Shown here one piece after another: positions 35,299 to 48,700 of a DNA stretch of 64,000 nt. Below the pieces are notes generated by a model. The model saw nothing but the letters and a program-made list of their open reading frames with translations, was not told the DNA's origin and did no database searches. The DNA lies in the NCBI GenBank assembly GCA_958450325.1, contig OY288243.1, positions 44,441,878-44,505,877 of the forward strand. The letters run 5' to 3'. This DNA is from Agrostemma githago. Taxonomy: Eukaryota; Streptophyta; Magnoliopsida; Caryophyllales; Caryophyllaceae. How positions within the stretch are numbered: position 1 is the first letter of the stretch; each line of letters begins with the position of its first letter. The position numbers were made by a program, and so were the translations under genes.

Positions 35299-36882
35299 AT
35301 AAGTCTAAAAGAAGCCATGTCTCTGGGAGTCAAAAACCTTAGAGTCCACGAAGGCTTATCCTTAGTAAGTCAACCAAGCCACGGTTAATTGGAGGGTTCA
35401 TAGAAAAAGCCTAATCCCATACCAAGCCAAAAACAGAAGCAGTGCCTAAGGAATTCACCGAAATTGACTTCATACACATACCCCGCGAAGAGAACCAATT
35501 CGCTGATACATTATCCAAACTAGGCTCACTAATAAACACGCCCGATCACCCCCTCTCCATGCCTATCTATGTAGAAAGAAGCAAGCAACCAGCCTACATC
35601 CACAACCTCGAAATCGACAACGTCCCCGAAGAACCTTGGTACAAAGCAATCCTAAACTCTAAAACTAACGGATCATATCCACCCAACACTATTGCCAAGA
35701 ACAAAAGAGCCCTACAAATACAGACCACCCATTATGTCCTAAATCAAGGGCTACTATACAAACGAACCCCACAAGTAATCCTCCTTAGATGCATAAACAA
35801 AAACCAATCTGAGAAAGTCATGGAAGAGGTACATGACGGAGAGTGCGGACCCCGCATGAGTGCACACCTACTAGCCCGAAAAATAATGAGATTGGGTTAT
35901 TAGTGGATTACCTTAGAGGCAAACTGTCGACGTCACGTTCGGCACTGCCATAATTGCCAAATCTTCGCCAACATCCAACACCTACCTCTTTATCCCCTAC
36001 ACACTATAGCCACACCCTGGCCCTCCTCTACCTAGGGAATAGACATCATAGGTAAAGTACACTCATCCGGGACCGGCGAAATTACTTTACTTTAGTAGTC
36101 GTAGATTACTTCACCAAATGGGTAGAAGCCGCCTCTTACACCGTACTAACCTCAAAACAAGTAGTCAAATTCTTGCAAAACAACATCATCTGCCGTTACG
36201 GTATATCTCATGAAATCATCAGCGACCAGGGGGCTCACTTTAAGGCCGACACCCAAAAACTCCTAGACAAATACAAAATCCAAAGACATAAATCCTCACC
36301 CTATAGACCGCAAACCAACGGGGCCGTAGAAGCAGCCAACAAAACCGTCACCATCATCCTTAAGAAAATGATAGACAACTACCGAGATTGACCAAACAAA
36401 ATACCCTTCGTCTTATGCGGATACCGAACATCCTATAGAACACCCACCGGAGCCACACCATATTACCTAACCTACGGTTCCGAAGCCGTCCAACCAATAG
36501 AGCTGGAAATACCATCACTAAGAATATTAGTCAAAAGTGGTATCCCTGAGGAAGAATGGAACCAGAAACGGTACGACTAGCTAGTACTCCTAGATGAACG
36601 TAGGATACATGCCCTATCCAATGTGCAAACCTACCAACATCGCATCCAACGAGCCTTTAACAAGCGAGTGAAATCCCGAAACATACACGAGGGAAATTTA
36701 GTGATCAAATCCATTAGAGCACCCCTTCCCGTCGACCCTAGAGGGAAATTAAAACCAAACTTTGCGGGCCCCAACCTCGTTAAGAAAATACTCTCGGGGG
36801 CACCGTGATCCTCACCGACCTAGATGGACAAGAATTCGCAACCCCGACCAATATGGATCAACTCAAACGATATTACCCATAA
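35299..36882 (+). pseudogene. Tat-like archaeal RNase H and integrase remnant
   Basis: It starts inside an archaeal-type RNase H (LKEAMSLGVKNLRVHEG, then FIHIPREENQFADTLSKLGS). An integrase zinc domain follows (EEVHDGECGPRMSAHLLARK, then CHNCQIF). One of the zinc histidines appears changed to Arg. The DDE core has VVVDYFTKWVEAAS, IISDQGAHF and PQTNGAVEAANK. A C-terminal basic part ends KRYYP and TAA at 36880-36882. Stops and frame changes occur at about 35386, 35901, 36033, 36389, 36578 and 36795. Integrase would insert the cDNA into the genome. This copy is inactive. Confidence 0.85.
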
Positions 36883-37204
36883 ACACCCTAGAAACCACGT
36901 CCCGACCTCCGACTTAGGGGGAAACAAAAAATAACAACAGTAACAACACGAAGAAAAAGAAGTCAAGTTCGCATCGATAAATGGCATAAAAGAGTCTAAA
37001 CCAAACTCACTCACATTTTTTTTAAAAAGAAAAAAAAGGGGGAAGAACTACGAACATGGTTTGATTCCGCCCGAAAGCAGATACGTAGGCAACCCTTTCT
37101 CGGGTACAACCAAACAACTAAGCAAAACAGTCGATTAATCGATTCGTGAGCAAACCGGGATTCCTCCCACGACCCGGTCAATGAGTGAGTTAAATGACGA
37201 AGCA

Positions 37205-37385
37205 CAAACGACGAGCCGAGGACGGGGTGAAAACCCGGAATGGCACTCCGGGCAAAATGAAGAAACGAGTTGCGAGTCGTCGTAAAAAAACGACGAGCCG
37301 AGGACGGGGTGAAAACCCGAAAGGGCGCCCCGGGCAAAATGAAGAATCGAGTTGCGAGCCGTCAAGAAAAAAAGAAAAAAAGATC

Positions 37386-37416
<31 letters not shown>

Positions 37417-37505
37417 ACAAAAAAAACAAAAAGGGTGAGCCGAGGACGGAGTGAAAACCCGAAAGGGCGCTCCGGGTAAAATGAAGAATTGAGTTGCGAG
37501 CCACC
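37205..37505 (+). repeat. Tandem repeats in the element A 3' region
   Basis: Three copies of a unit starting ACGAGCCGAGGACGG (about 37210, 37293 and 37435) contain GTGAAAACCCG, a CCCGG...CTCCGGG hairpin and AAAATGAAGAA. The first two are 83 bp apart. The third is displaced by an (AAAAC)n tract at 37385-37430. Confidence 0.8.
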
Positions 37506-37705
37506 ACAAAAAAAAAAGAATAAAAAATAAACGTGCTTCTCATTAAAAAAAATTCAGTTAAACCAAGCCTTTGTCGAGGTATCAACATTAAGCATCCAAA
37601 ATCCAGACGTCCCGGAAAATCAACAACGTTTCTGAACTCCACAAAAACTAGTACTAATACGCCACATATTATCAACTAGTAATACATAATATAAAAGGCT
37701 GGGCT

Positions 37706-38649
37706 CTACTGGTCCAACTCTTCCTCACCCTTATCGCCCGGGTACAACTGCTTGCATTCCTCCTCCGTGATTTTCCGAAAGCAAGCTTCTAACACCCTAT
37801 CTAAACGTGAGTCCAGCAAATCCCACTTCCTTTGCTCTTTCGTAGCTTTAATATGGGTCTCGTCAGTCTTGGCCCGTTCGGATGAACTGACTAGGCTAGG
37901 ATCGGTTCCCACTGTCTTTGGTTAGGCACTTAATCTCTCGAGTCTCCTCTTCGCCTCTCAGCGGCTCTGTCTTCATAACTTTTGAGTCGGTTTATCCTGA
38001 CGAATATCCACAAATTCTCATCCTGACGGAAGTATTGACAGTCGGTCAAGCAGCAGGGTGCAAAAACTTTTGCTCTCTAGACACCCTGAACCCCCTAAGC
38101 AAGTCCTCGGTCCATGGATAAAAACTAGAAATGACCTTAGCATCATCTGGGATAGGCGATTGGACACCCATCTGATTTGACAACATGCCCGGGTATATAT
38201 AAACTTGATCCCTCATGGATAGTAATAACAAAGCACAGGTTGAGGACGAAAATGGAAACTCTACTCGCCCACTAATATTCCACCACGGGATGGACCAACT
38301 GATGACAACATCTCCCCTAACCAAATAGGAAAGCCAATCCTCCTCTTCGGAACTTTTGCTCCACGCCAACACCATCTTCCGGCCCGTGAAGCCCCTGTAG
38401 TTGTAATCCTTGAAACACCGGGGAGGGTCGATTAAACCGAGCCGCTCTTGCAACCAAACCTGCACGAAAAGCGACGAAGTGTCACACCTCCAAAGTAAAA
38501 ACAACCACAAAACAAGTAAAACCTAGCTACAAAAACATGACAAAAAAAACACATGTAAAATGGTCCTAGAACCCCGAAAAGGTATCCCCTGTACCGAAAC
38601 ACAAGCATCAAGGCCGAGGACAAGTTCACCTAAAATAAGCAAAGAGGGT
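37706..38649 (-). pseudogene. Antisense DUF7745/plant-mobile-domain-like gene, 3' part (element A)
   Basis: This is the continuation of the gene at 61430-61965, separated by element B. On the minus strand the first exon runs into the segment 38649-38553 (LGELVLGLDAC..., then GSRTILH). A candidate intron 38552-38460 (93 nt, GT-AG, acceptor TTTTCGTGCAG) is removed in phase 0 and joins to VWLQERLGLIDPPRCF. Then come IPWWNISGRVEFPFSS and VYIYPGMLSNQMGVQSPIPD. This last part resembles the W...P...Y-P-x-x-x-x-x-Q-x-G-x-Q-x-I-P pattern of DUF7745 and plant-mobile-domain proteins. The frame stops at 38046. A charged C-terminal segment (37706-37912) lies in another frame. Function unknown. Confidence 0.6.
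38460..38552 (-). other. Candidate intron in the antisense gene
   Basis: Donor CAT|GTGTTTTTT and acceptor CTTTTCGTGCAG|GTTTGG. It is 93 nt, T-rich and phase 0. Removing it joins ...GSRTILH to VWLQERL..., which fits the expected family pattern, whereas the unspliced frame contains stops. Confidence 0.6.
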
Positions 38650-39202
38650 TGATGGGGGTCGGCAGCCTGACACTAATAGCCTGCCAGGCAGGCTCCCAGA
38701 GGATTGCCCATTAAGTCCAGAAACCGACCCTGCAAACGTTCAAAGTAAAGAACATAGAAGTGGGAAGAACTACAAAGGAAAACAGCCCACCGCCGGGCCA
38801 GCAGGGTGACGCGGCCTGCTGGAGCTCAGCTCCCACAGCTCAAAACCCGCCTACCCCCTGGGGACATCTCCGCAGACAGAGCAGGGATCCCCAGGGGCCC
38901 TCACGTCATTTTGCCTAAGGTAATTGAGAGTGGGTGGATGAGAGGACGCCACTTGTCACCTCCTTATCCACCCATTCTCCCTCTACTTCCCTCTCTTGTG
39001 GAAAGGTATAAATACCCTCCCATTTCCTACAAGAAAGGGGTTGGATTTTCTCTCTCTAGAACTCTTACTCTAAAATTGCCGCCCAGTTCCTCACGAGCTG
39101 GGTTTCGTAAGGCATTCACGGACTAACTTAGGCATCGGAGAGGGTTTCCTCGGACAACCTCCGAGGCCCTGTGCGTTCTCTGTGCAGGGAGCCTACTCAA
39201 TC
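38650..39202 (+). repeat. Element B 5' LTR, first part
   Basis: Matches 60764-61284 of the 3' LTR. It contains TATAAATA at 39007-39014 and the palindrome AGCCTGCCAGGCAGGCT near 38676. It is cut at 39203 by LARD2 within ...CTACTCAATC. Confidence 0.92.
39007..39014 (+). promoter_or_regulatory. Element B LTR TATA box (5' LTR)
   Basis: TATAAATA in GGTATAAATACC. It is flanked by CTTGTGG...CTACAAG, a weakened version of the inverted repeat that is perfect in the 3' LTR. Confidence 0.75.
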
Positions 39203-42200
39203 TGTAACACCCCTGATTTTATAAATTAAATTAATTTAAAATTATGTTCGTACTTTTATATTTACGATTGAACTCGTAATTCTCAAAATTATTATAAAAC
39301 GCGTTTATCGTTCAATCGTTTCAAACTCCTAAAATTCTATTTATCTCGGAAACATATTTTAATTCTTTTTCGATTTATTTTACACATTTAATTTAATTCT
39401 TATCGAAAATCTGTTTCGACGATTTAAATTCTAATTCTTTTATTTTTAAGCTCGATTTTCTATATTTATTTTCAAACTCCTAAAATTCTTTTATTAAGCT
39501 CGAAGCTCATTTATTTTAAGTTTCGTCAAAATAATTATTTTCTTTCCTCGAGAAACCAATTTAATTCACTTTATCGAAGATTTATTATTTATTTGGAAAT
39601 ACTATTTCGTCGTCTAAACTTTTATTTCTATCAACTTCGTTCTCATCTCGAGTACTTTATTTACTCATTTTATTTGACGGCCCGATTATTTATTTAATTT
39701 TATTAACTCATTTTAATTCGATTCAAGGGTCGGTCAACTTATCGTTACGGAATTCGTCTCCTACCCGATTCATTTAATTGTCCGTATACAACGTATACAT
39801 TTCGTCTCGGAATCCGTACAATTTTTGGGTGAGTTAATTCACTCCACTTACCCCACTTAATTCATTTCATTTTTTTTTTGGTTTTCCCCACATTTACGTG
39901 TCCCTATTCACCTCCTTTATGTCTTAAATCCCGTCTCTATTCATCCTCCTCCGCTTTCCTTATTTCGGTCCCATATTCATTCACCTCCTTGATCTGCCTT
40001 CTCTCCTTCTTCTTAAACTTTGATCAGTTCGTCGTCAATCACCGTATTCGACTCCCCCTGCTCTGTTCTTCGTCGCTTACCTCGCTTTTGTTCTGCCGCC
40101 TTGTTTTCCCCTGTTTTTCAATTCTTTTCGGCTGCTGCTGCGCACTGCTACAAAGTGTTGCTGCTGCGTTCTGCTACCGATACGGTACTGCTACTTCCGT
40201 TCTTCGTTTCTTCTCCCTTCTTGTTATTTCGTTACTACGCTGATTTCTGTCGCCCTGCTTTTCTTTCTGCCGCATTCCGTCACCTCTGTTTCCTCTGTTC
40301 TTTTTCCGCTGCTGTTGCTGCGTCTCATTTCTGCCACGCCTGCTGCTGTGTTTGTTGGTCATCCGTTGCCGGAAATTGTGAAGGTGATTCCCCTTATTTT
40401 CTTCTTTGTCTTCCCTCGATTGTTGCTGCTGTTTTGTGCGCTGCTTGCTACTGCTGTTATGCTACTGTTTGCTGCGTTTCGTTACATTCCGTGTTACTGT
40501 CATCATCTTTGTCATTCTGTTGCTGTTTGTCGTTTTAATGCTGCGTGTTATCTCTCGTCTGTCTTCTTTTCCGTTCCTCTTCATCTCCTTCGTCCTCTTC
40601 CTCGTGCTGCTGTTACTACTCCGCAGTTGCTGCTGTTTGCTCGGTTCCTGTATCGATTCATTCTTCCTTTTCTTCTCCTTTTCTCTTCTTTTTCTTCTGC
40701 CTCATCGTTCTATTCTCGTGTCGGTTTTGTCGTCGTCAAGTGTGGTTGTCGTTGATGTCAAGTCTGGTGTCGTGACTGTTGCGGTTATCTTTTCTGTTGT
40801 TAAGTCTCGTTAATCGATCTTCTTCTTCTTCATTCTATATCGGGCTGCTGCTGTTTCGTTGATTACTACTCTTAACGTCTCGTGTGTTATGTTCGTTCGT
40901 TTGGGACTCGATTACTGCTATTACTTTTCGGATCTATTTGTATTCTGCTCTTTGTCCTCCTTCTATTTCGTTGTCGATGTCGCTGTGTCGGAATCTTGTC
41001 GTTTTCTGCTCGACTTTGGACCCTATTCTTTCCTCCAACTCATTTTTTTTATATCCATCTTCTGATCTTTCTTCTTTCCGTCTTTTACCCATGTCTCATA
41101 CTTTTATTTTGTCTTCTCGATTTCCGTGATGTTGAACGGTCCTTCTACTTGGAGCTTAAAGACGACAATTCTACTAATTTGAAGCTTGGACTGATCAAGG
41201 ACGAATACGTGATCATTTCGGTTTTTGACCCGAGGTAACTTTAGGACGTTACTCGATTTTATATCGTATGTTTGAGTAGTAGTATGTAGTAAATATTTTA
41301 AAGTCGGTTTTCTAATTTTAGCTATTTATTATTTGCTAAAAATATTATTTATAAATTGTGTGCTTTATAAATATTTTACGATTTTCGATATCGTTTTATA
41401 AATCGTTAGTAATTTAATTATTTACGATCGTTATAATATTTTGTTAGTTATCGTGACACTAGTAACTAAATAATATCGATTTCATATTTTCGTCATATTT
41501 CGTTAATTTCTAATTTTTAACTCAAAATCGTATTTTCATATTATAATCGAGATTTGTATATTTGTTTAATAAATTAATTTTCGGTTTCCGATTTATACTA
41601 GTAAATGAGAAGATAGTTGATTTAGTTTTAAATACATTTTAGTCGAGACTATTTTCACTAATAATTTCCTATTTGTTTCCGATTGACTATTTTTATTGAA
41701 AATTGTATTATTCATAAATCAAAGCTATTTCTTGAAAATAATTTGAAACCTTTAGAAAATCCATTTCATTTATATAACTCGTTGACTCAATTAATTTTGA
41801 TATCGTTTTTCTTAAAATATCTCTTTTCTAAGATTTATTGTTTTACCTCGATTTCCTAATTATTTATAAAATACTATATATTGAGATATCATATTTTATT
41901 TATATTTTGAGTAACGAATTTAGAAATATAATAAAGTTACGATAACGACGGTAATAATAAAATGTTAATTTCGTTAGAAATGCTATTTTTATACATTTCA
42001 CTTATTTTATTAACTTACGTATTTTCTATAAGACTTTCTATTTTAGTAAGTTTCTAAAATTAGTATAACATGGTTATTCCTTTTATCCATATCATTTATA
42101 TTGATTATATTTACTTTTGAATATCGATAATGGCTTGTTTTGGAGTTATGGAATAAAGAGAAGTGTGGGGTTAGAGTAATATAGTCTGGGATGTACGTTT

Positions 42201-42997
42201 TTGCCATCAACTATAAAGCTGGTGTGTCTATGTTCAGACACATTGGTCGTTGAACTGAGCATGGTTTGTGCTCAGGAGTGTGTATATTTTGACCTTAAAC
42301 TTAGATATCGCATCGTGTAAGTCGCCGTCGGGTTGAACTGGATTACGGTTGGTGTCCAGGAGGGGTGTACATTACTTAAGCCAGGACCTCGCTGCACGCA
42401 GTCCTGTTATAGTTGAGTTGCCTAGTTAGAGACTGGATTCTGTTATGAGTTAAGTCTACAGTTCTCGAAGCTAGTTTCCAGTATTATCCTAGTGAAAGTC
42501 TAGCCTTGTGCACACTGAAGGAATTTCCATAACGCCATTTTTGAATATTTATATTATCGATTGATTTTGACTTGCAGGTTGGCAAGTGCTTTAAGTTATC
42601 TTCGAAAGCTTATTTTATTATATCGTTTTAATGTTTTCTCTTTTAAGTATTTTGATATAATAATACTATTATTTTTCATATGATATAATATGGCTGGGAG
42701 AACGTCCGAGTTACTCCCCACTGACGTGGCTGTTATATTTATAACATGACAGGTAATTGCTGTTCGGTTTTGGGTGTGAGCTAGCGAGTAGCATGGATCC
42801 TACTCTTTCTTCATTCTTGTAATTTATGGATTTGTATAAACCCATTTGAAGATTTTTACTTTTAGCCCTTTTGTAAAAAGAGGCCTTTGTATTGACTTAC
42901 CATTTCTTTTAATAAGATATAGTTTGTCAGTGTGTTTTAATCCCAACTCTACAGTGTTTCCGCCACTGTATTGCGCTAGAATATTTAGGGGATTACA
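39203..42997 (+). repeat. LARD2 5' LTR
   Basis: 3795 bp. A pyrimidine-rich block with many CTG/GCTGCTGC runs lies at about 40000-40860. Blocks shared with LARD1 and LARD3 lie near the U5 end (42700-42805). Short low-complexity ORFs in the CTG block are not considered genes. Confidence 0.95.
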
Positions 42998-42999
42998 GT

Positions 43000-43011
43000 T
43001 GGTATCAGAGC
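43000..43011 (+). promoter_or_regulatory. LARD2 primer binding site (tRNA-iMet)
   Basis: Exact TGGTATCAGAGC, 2 nt after the LTR end. Confidence 0.9.
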
Positions 43012-45750
43012 ATTGTTACTCCCGACGCTTACACCTGATTCTAGGAAAAGTACTAGTAAATGATTTGAATATTAAAGAAATTTTAGTGAGAGATGGGTAG
43101 AAACCAAAGTAAGGACTTAACTGTTAGGTTTATATGTTCTTGTAACTCAGTGGTTAGCATTGAATATTTGTTGCTTTTGTCTGGAAGAAGATGAATGTAG
43201 AAGAAGATGATAGGACGCTGCCCCAGATCGGGACAAGACCGGCTCAAAACTCTCAACGCCTGTTATTCGAGTGGACAACTTTGTGCTACAAGGAAGATAC
43301 AATGGCGACCCTTCAGCCCAGATTTGGTTTGCTCAAGCTACAGGTTAGATGATCAAGAGTAGATGCATGTTCCATGATGCTGCAGTAGATCCAGATTGAG
43401 TGACCCAGGACTTTCATTCTCGTGCCTCTGCAAGAAGATGAAGTAATCTATTTACTTTCCTCGTGAACCTTAGAGGTCCATACTTTCCCTTCTCGGTTTA
43501 GGTCTTTATCTTCTAGAATCATTGATTCTTTTCTTCCTGCTTCTGCCTTCTTCCAATTCTTCTCTTATTTCATCTCTTATTTTCTAATCTTCATTTTGCT
43601 TGATGAATCCTTGTTCTATTCCTCTATTGTACCATCTTTCTCTTGAGATTCTTTGGTTAGATTGAATCCTGTCTTAGTGAACCCGTGTTATAGATGTTCG
43701 AGGTTTAGTTAACCCTTGTTACCTGGTTTGAGGAGTGTGAGTCTACCCTGCCTTCTAAGCAAGTAATAAATTCTTGAGGATTGATTTGAATGGCAAATTG
43801 TTGATTATGGGAATTAGGATGATATTTTAGGCACCGAACCTTGAGTTATAGGTCACCTTGATTATTTTGGAGTACTTAGAGTTGAATATACTTTGAAGTA
43901 GTAAGGGTACATCATATTTGATGGATGCCTAGTACCTAACCTAGAACCGAACTAAGTGTAACCGATAATATTACCTTGGATTATTTACCTAATGCTTATT
44001 TAATTAATGCATCGCGAATATTTGAGATCATAGAGTTTTGTTTAAAGTGTTAACCTGAGTGTTGTGGTACCATCGAAGGTTTTGATTAATATCATTAGGA
44101 ATTTTGGTTGACATAGATTACCTGTATTTATTAAGGATTAAATCGTTGAAGAAGAGAGACATATTGCACAATTAGAGGTTGGATTTATCGCGTTGTTTTG
44201 AGGAATACTTAATGCGAATCATCTTGATGAATTTATAGTTCAGAACCTTAGACCAACGATATTGTGGTTTCCTTGAGTTGTTAAATATTTTGTGGTTGCC
44301 TTATTGTAATCAAGCATTTGATGGGCTTCTCAGGAACCTAGGAACCTTAGTTGAACAACGTGTTTTGAGGATGTGAGTACCTGTTATTATATATTGAGGT
44401 TGAGTGTACCTTAGGTTGGTGTGCTTCTTAATCCCTATCTGTTTATGGTGTTAGGATTATGTTGGTGATTATTTTGAGGATTTCGTGCCCGAGCATTGTT
44501 AAATTGGTGAACCGTGTTTAGTGTTCCTTACTCGAGAATTTGGAGTATACCTCGAGTTCGAACATTATGAGCTTTGGACTTAGGAACCTTATCGATCGCA
44601 AGTTTGAGTTTGTTTTAATGACCGTTGGAAGTTTAATGGATGAGATTAGATTGTTAAACGATTGTGGATTATTATCGTGTCGTTTGAACGATTGGACAAT
44701 CACGTAAGACATTTTTGGATATTGTGACTGAGTAGTACCACCTAGCGCCTAATATTGGACTTAGTATTATTTGATGGAAATTAGGAGCCTGTGTTGTGGG
44801 AGTCGTACTAGGAATCTCGAGATGGTTAACTTCTTCTGTAATTCCTTGAGAGCTCCGTTTGACTCTCAATTTCGTTCCTCCCTTTAGTTTTTTTCCCTTA
44901 ATCCTGCTACTTCTTTTTCGGCCAATCCCTTTCGACCTCTTTATCGGGTTTGAAAATTTCTGTTGCGATTTGTCGTTGACTTTGAGTCTATTTACCCATT
45001 TATTATTTTTCCCAAACTTGTGTTATGAAAAGTTTGACTAATCTACAAATTTTGATTTTCATGAGATTTTAACATTTTGAGTTATAAATTTCAAAACTTT
45101 GTATTTCGTCTTTGTTTTATTTTTGGTTCCGTTTCAAAGGGTGTAAATAATTTATTTTAAAGTATTTCGAAATTATTTAAAATTTTGATTTTATGAAAAC
45201 TTTCATAATTGCAAATATTTTGGATTTTTATAAGATTATTATGTAAAACGATTTAAAATTTCTGAAAAAACTTTGTACGTCTATATTTTTGTTTTATTGT
45301 CGTTAGACTTTAAATCTGTTATTGAAAAAGTTTGACGACTTGTTCGATTATTATTTACTAACTACAAAACTTGATTTCTCAAATTTTTGTTTGATCTTAA
45401 AACAAAATATTGTCGAAATTCTTAATCAAAGCGTTTTACTATGTTTTGAAAATATTTGAGTACTCTCACCCTCGAGTTCGTTTACAAATATTATTTATCG
45501 TCATTATTTTATCAACTAATTTTAACTTACGATTTTATTAATTTAAATGATTTCAAACATTGGGAATTGAGCCCAACTCTTCTTGAAATAAATCTTGTCT
45601 TCGATTTAGATTTCATATAACGTTTGAAGTGTAAAATTTTAAAAATCGAGATTGTGATGCGAGTTAAGCATTCTCATTTTGTTCAAGTGATATACGTTGT
45701 TTTTCCACTCTATTATTATGTTTTTGTTAGTTTCGAGGACGAAACTTCTT

Positions 45751-45764
45751 TTAGTGGGGAAGAT
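45751..45764 (+). promoter_or_regulatory. LARD2 polypurine tract
   Basis: TTAGTGGGGAAGAT immediately before the 3' LTR start at 45765. Confidence 0.85.
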
Positions 45765-48700
45765 TGTAACACCCCTGATTTTATAAATTAAATTAATTTA
45801 AAATTATGTTCGTACTTTTATATTTACGATTGAACTCGTAATTCTCAAAATTATTATAAAACGCGTTTATCGTTCAATCGTTTCAAACTCCTAAAATTCT
45901 ATTTATCTCGGAAACATATTTTAATTCTTTTTCGATTTATTTTACACATTTAATTTAATTCTTATCGAAAATCTGTTTCGACGATTTAAATTCTAATTCT
46001 TTTATTTTTAAGCTCGATTTTCTATATTTATTTTCAAACTCCTAAAATTCTTTTATTAAGCTCGAAGCTCATTTATTTTAAGTTTCGTCAAAATAATTAT
46101 TTTCTTTCCTCGAGAAACCAATTTAATTCACTTTATCGAAGATTTATTATTTATTTGGAAATACTATTTCGTCGTCTAAACTTTTATTTCTATCAACTTC
46201 GTTCTCATCTCGAGTACTTTATTTACTCATTTTATTTGACGGCCCGATTATTTATTTAATTTTATTAACTCATTTTAATTCGATTCAAGGGTCGGTCAAC
46301 TTATCGTTACGGAATTCGTCTCCTACCCGATTCATTTAATTGTCCGTATACAACGTATACATTTCGTCTCGGAATCCGTACAATTTTTGGGTGAGTTAAT
46401 TCACTCCACTTACCCCACTTAATTCATTTCATTTTTTTTTTTGGTTTTCCCCACATTTACGTGTCCCTATTCACCTCCTTTATGTCTTAAATCCCGTCTC
46501 TATTCATCCTCCTCCGCTTTCCTTATTTCGGTCCCATATTCATTCACCTCCTTGATCTGCCTTCTCTCCTTCTTCTTAAACTTTGATCAGTTCGTCGTCA
46601 ATCACCGTATTCGACTCCCCCTGCTCTGTTCTTCGTCGCTTACCTCGCTTTTGTTCTGCCGCCTTGTTTTCCCCTATTTTTCAATTCTTTTCGGCTGCTG
46701 CTGCGCACTGCTACAAAGTGTTGCTGCTGCGTTCTGCTACCGATACGGTACTGCTACTTCCGTTCTTCGTTTCTTCTCCCTTCTTGTTATTTCGTTACTA
46801 CGCTGATTTATGTCGCCCTGCTTTTCTTTCTGCCGCATTCCGTCACCTCTGTTTCCTCTGTTCTTTTTCCGCTGCTGTTGCTGCGTCTCATTTCTGCCAC
46901 GCCTGCTGCTGTGTTTGTTGGTCATCCGTTGCCGGAAATTGTGAAGGTGATTCCCCTTATTTTCTTCTTTGTCTTCCCTCGATTGTTGCTGCTGTTTTGT
47001 GCGCTGCTTGCTACTGCTGTTATGCTACTGTTTGCTGCGTTTCGTTACATTCCGTGTTACTGTCATCATCTTTGTCATTCTGTTGCTGTTTGTCGTTTTA
47101 ATGCTGCGTGTTATCTCTCGTCTGTCTTCTTTTCCGTTCCTCTTCATCTCCTTCGTCCTCTTCCTCGTGCTGCTGTTACTACTCCGCAGTTGCTGCTGTT
47201 TGCTCGGTTCCTGTATCGATTCATTCTTCCTTTTCTTCTCCTTTTCTCTTCTTTTTCTTCTGCCTCATCGTTCTATTCTCGTGTCGGTTTTGTCGTCGTC
47301 AAGTGTGGTTGTCGTTGATGTCAAGTCTGGTGTCGTGACTGTTGCGGTTATCTTTTCTGTTGTTAAGTCTCGTTAATCGATCTTCTTCTTCTTCATTCTA
47401 TATCGGGCTGCTGCTGTTTCGTTGATTACTACTCTTAACGTCTCGTGTGTTATGTTCGTTCGTTTGGGACTCGATTACTGCTATTACTTTTCGGATCTAT
47501 TTGTATTCTGCTCTTTGTCCTCCTTCTATTTCGTTGTCGATGTCGCTGTGTCGGAATCTTGTCGTTTTCTGCTCGACTTTGGACCCTATTCTTTCCTCCA
47601 ACTCATTTTTTTTATATCCATCTTCTGATCTTTCTTCTTTCCGTCTTTTACCCATGTCTCATACTTTTATTTTGTCTTCTCGATTTCCGTGATGTTGAAC
47701 GGTCCTTCTACTTGGAGCTTAAAGACGACAATTCTACTAATTTGAAGCTTGGACTGATCAAGGACGAATACGTGATCATTTTGGTTTTTGACCCGAGGTA
47801 ACTTTAGGACGTTACTCGATTTTATATCGTATGTTTGAGTAGTAGTATGTAGTAAATATTTTAAAGTCGGTTTTCTAATTTTAGCTATTTATTATTTGCT
47901 AAAAATATTATTTATAAATTGTGTGCTTTATAAATATTTTACGATTTTCGATATCGTTTTATAAATCGTTAGTAATTTAATTATTTACGATCGTTATAAT
48001 ATTTTGTTAGTTATCGTGACACTAGTAACTAAATAATATCGATTTCATATTTTCGTCATATTTCGTTAATTTCTAATTTTTAACTCAAAATCGTATTTTC
48101 ATATTATAATCGAGATTTGTATATTTGTTTAATAAATTAATTTTCGGTTTCCGATTTATACTAGTAAATGAGAAGATAGTTGATTTAGTTTTAAATACAT
48201 TTTAGTCGAGACTATTTTCACTAATAATTTCCTATTTGTTTCCGATTGACTATTTTTATTGAAAATTGTATTATTCATAAATCAAAGCTATTTCTTGAAA
48301 ATAATTTGAAACCTTTAGAAAATCCATTTCATTTATATAACTCGTTGACTCAATTAATTTTGATATCGTTTTTCTTAAAATATCTCTTTTCTAAGATTTA
48401 TTGTTTTACCTCGATTTCCTAATTATTTATAAAATACTATATATTGAGATATCATATTTTATTTATATTTTGAGTAACGAATTTAGAAATATAATAAAGT
48501 TACGATAACGACGGTAATAATAAAATGTTAATTTCGTTAGAAATGCTATTTTTATACATTTCACTTATTTTATTAACTTACGTATTTTCTATAAGACTTT
48601 CTATTTTAGTAAGTTTCTAAAATTAGTATAACATGGTTATTCCTTTTATCCATATCATTTATATTGATTATATTTACTTTTGAATATCGATAATGGCTTG

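Larger units (their letters stand above)
42998..45764 (+). other. LARD2 internal region, non-coding
   Basis: PBS TGGTATCAGAGC (43000-43011), then about 2.7 kb without recognisable gag or pol, then the purine tract 45751-45764. The longest ORFs are under 70 codons. Confidence 0.75.

Noticed and set aside
40020..47376. Several 120-170 codon ORFs in the LARD2 LTRs
   Set aside because: Overlapping frames in all registers of the same pyrimidine-rich block, with no domain and no clear frame conservation against LARD1.
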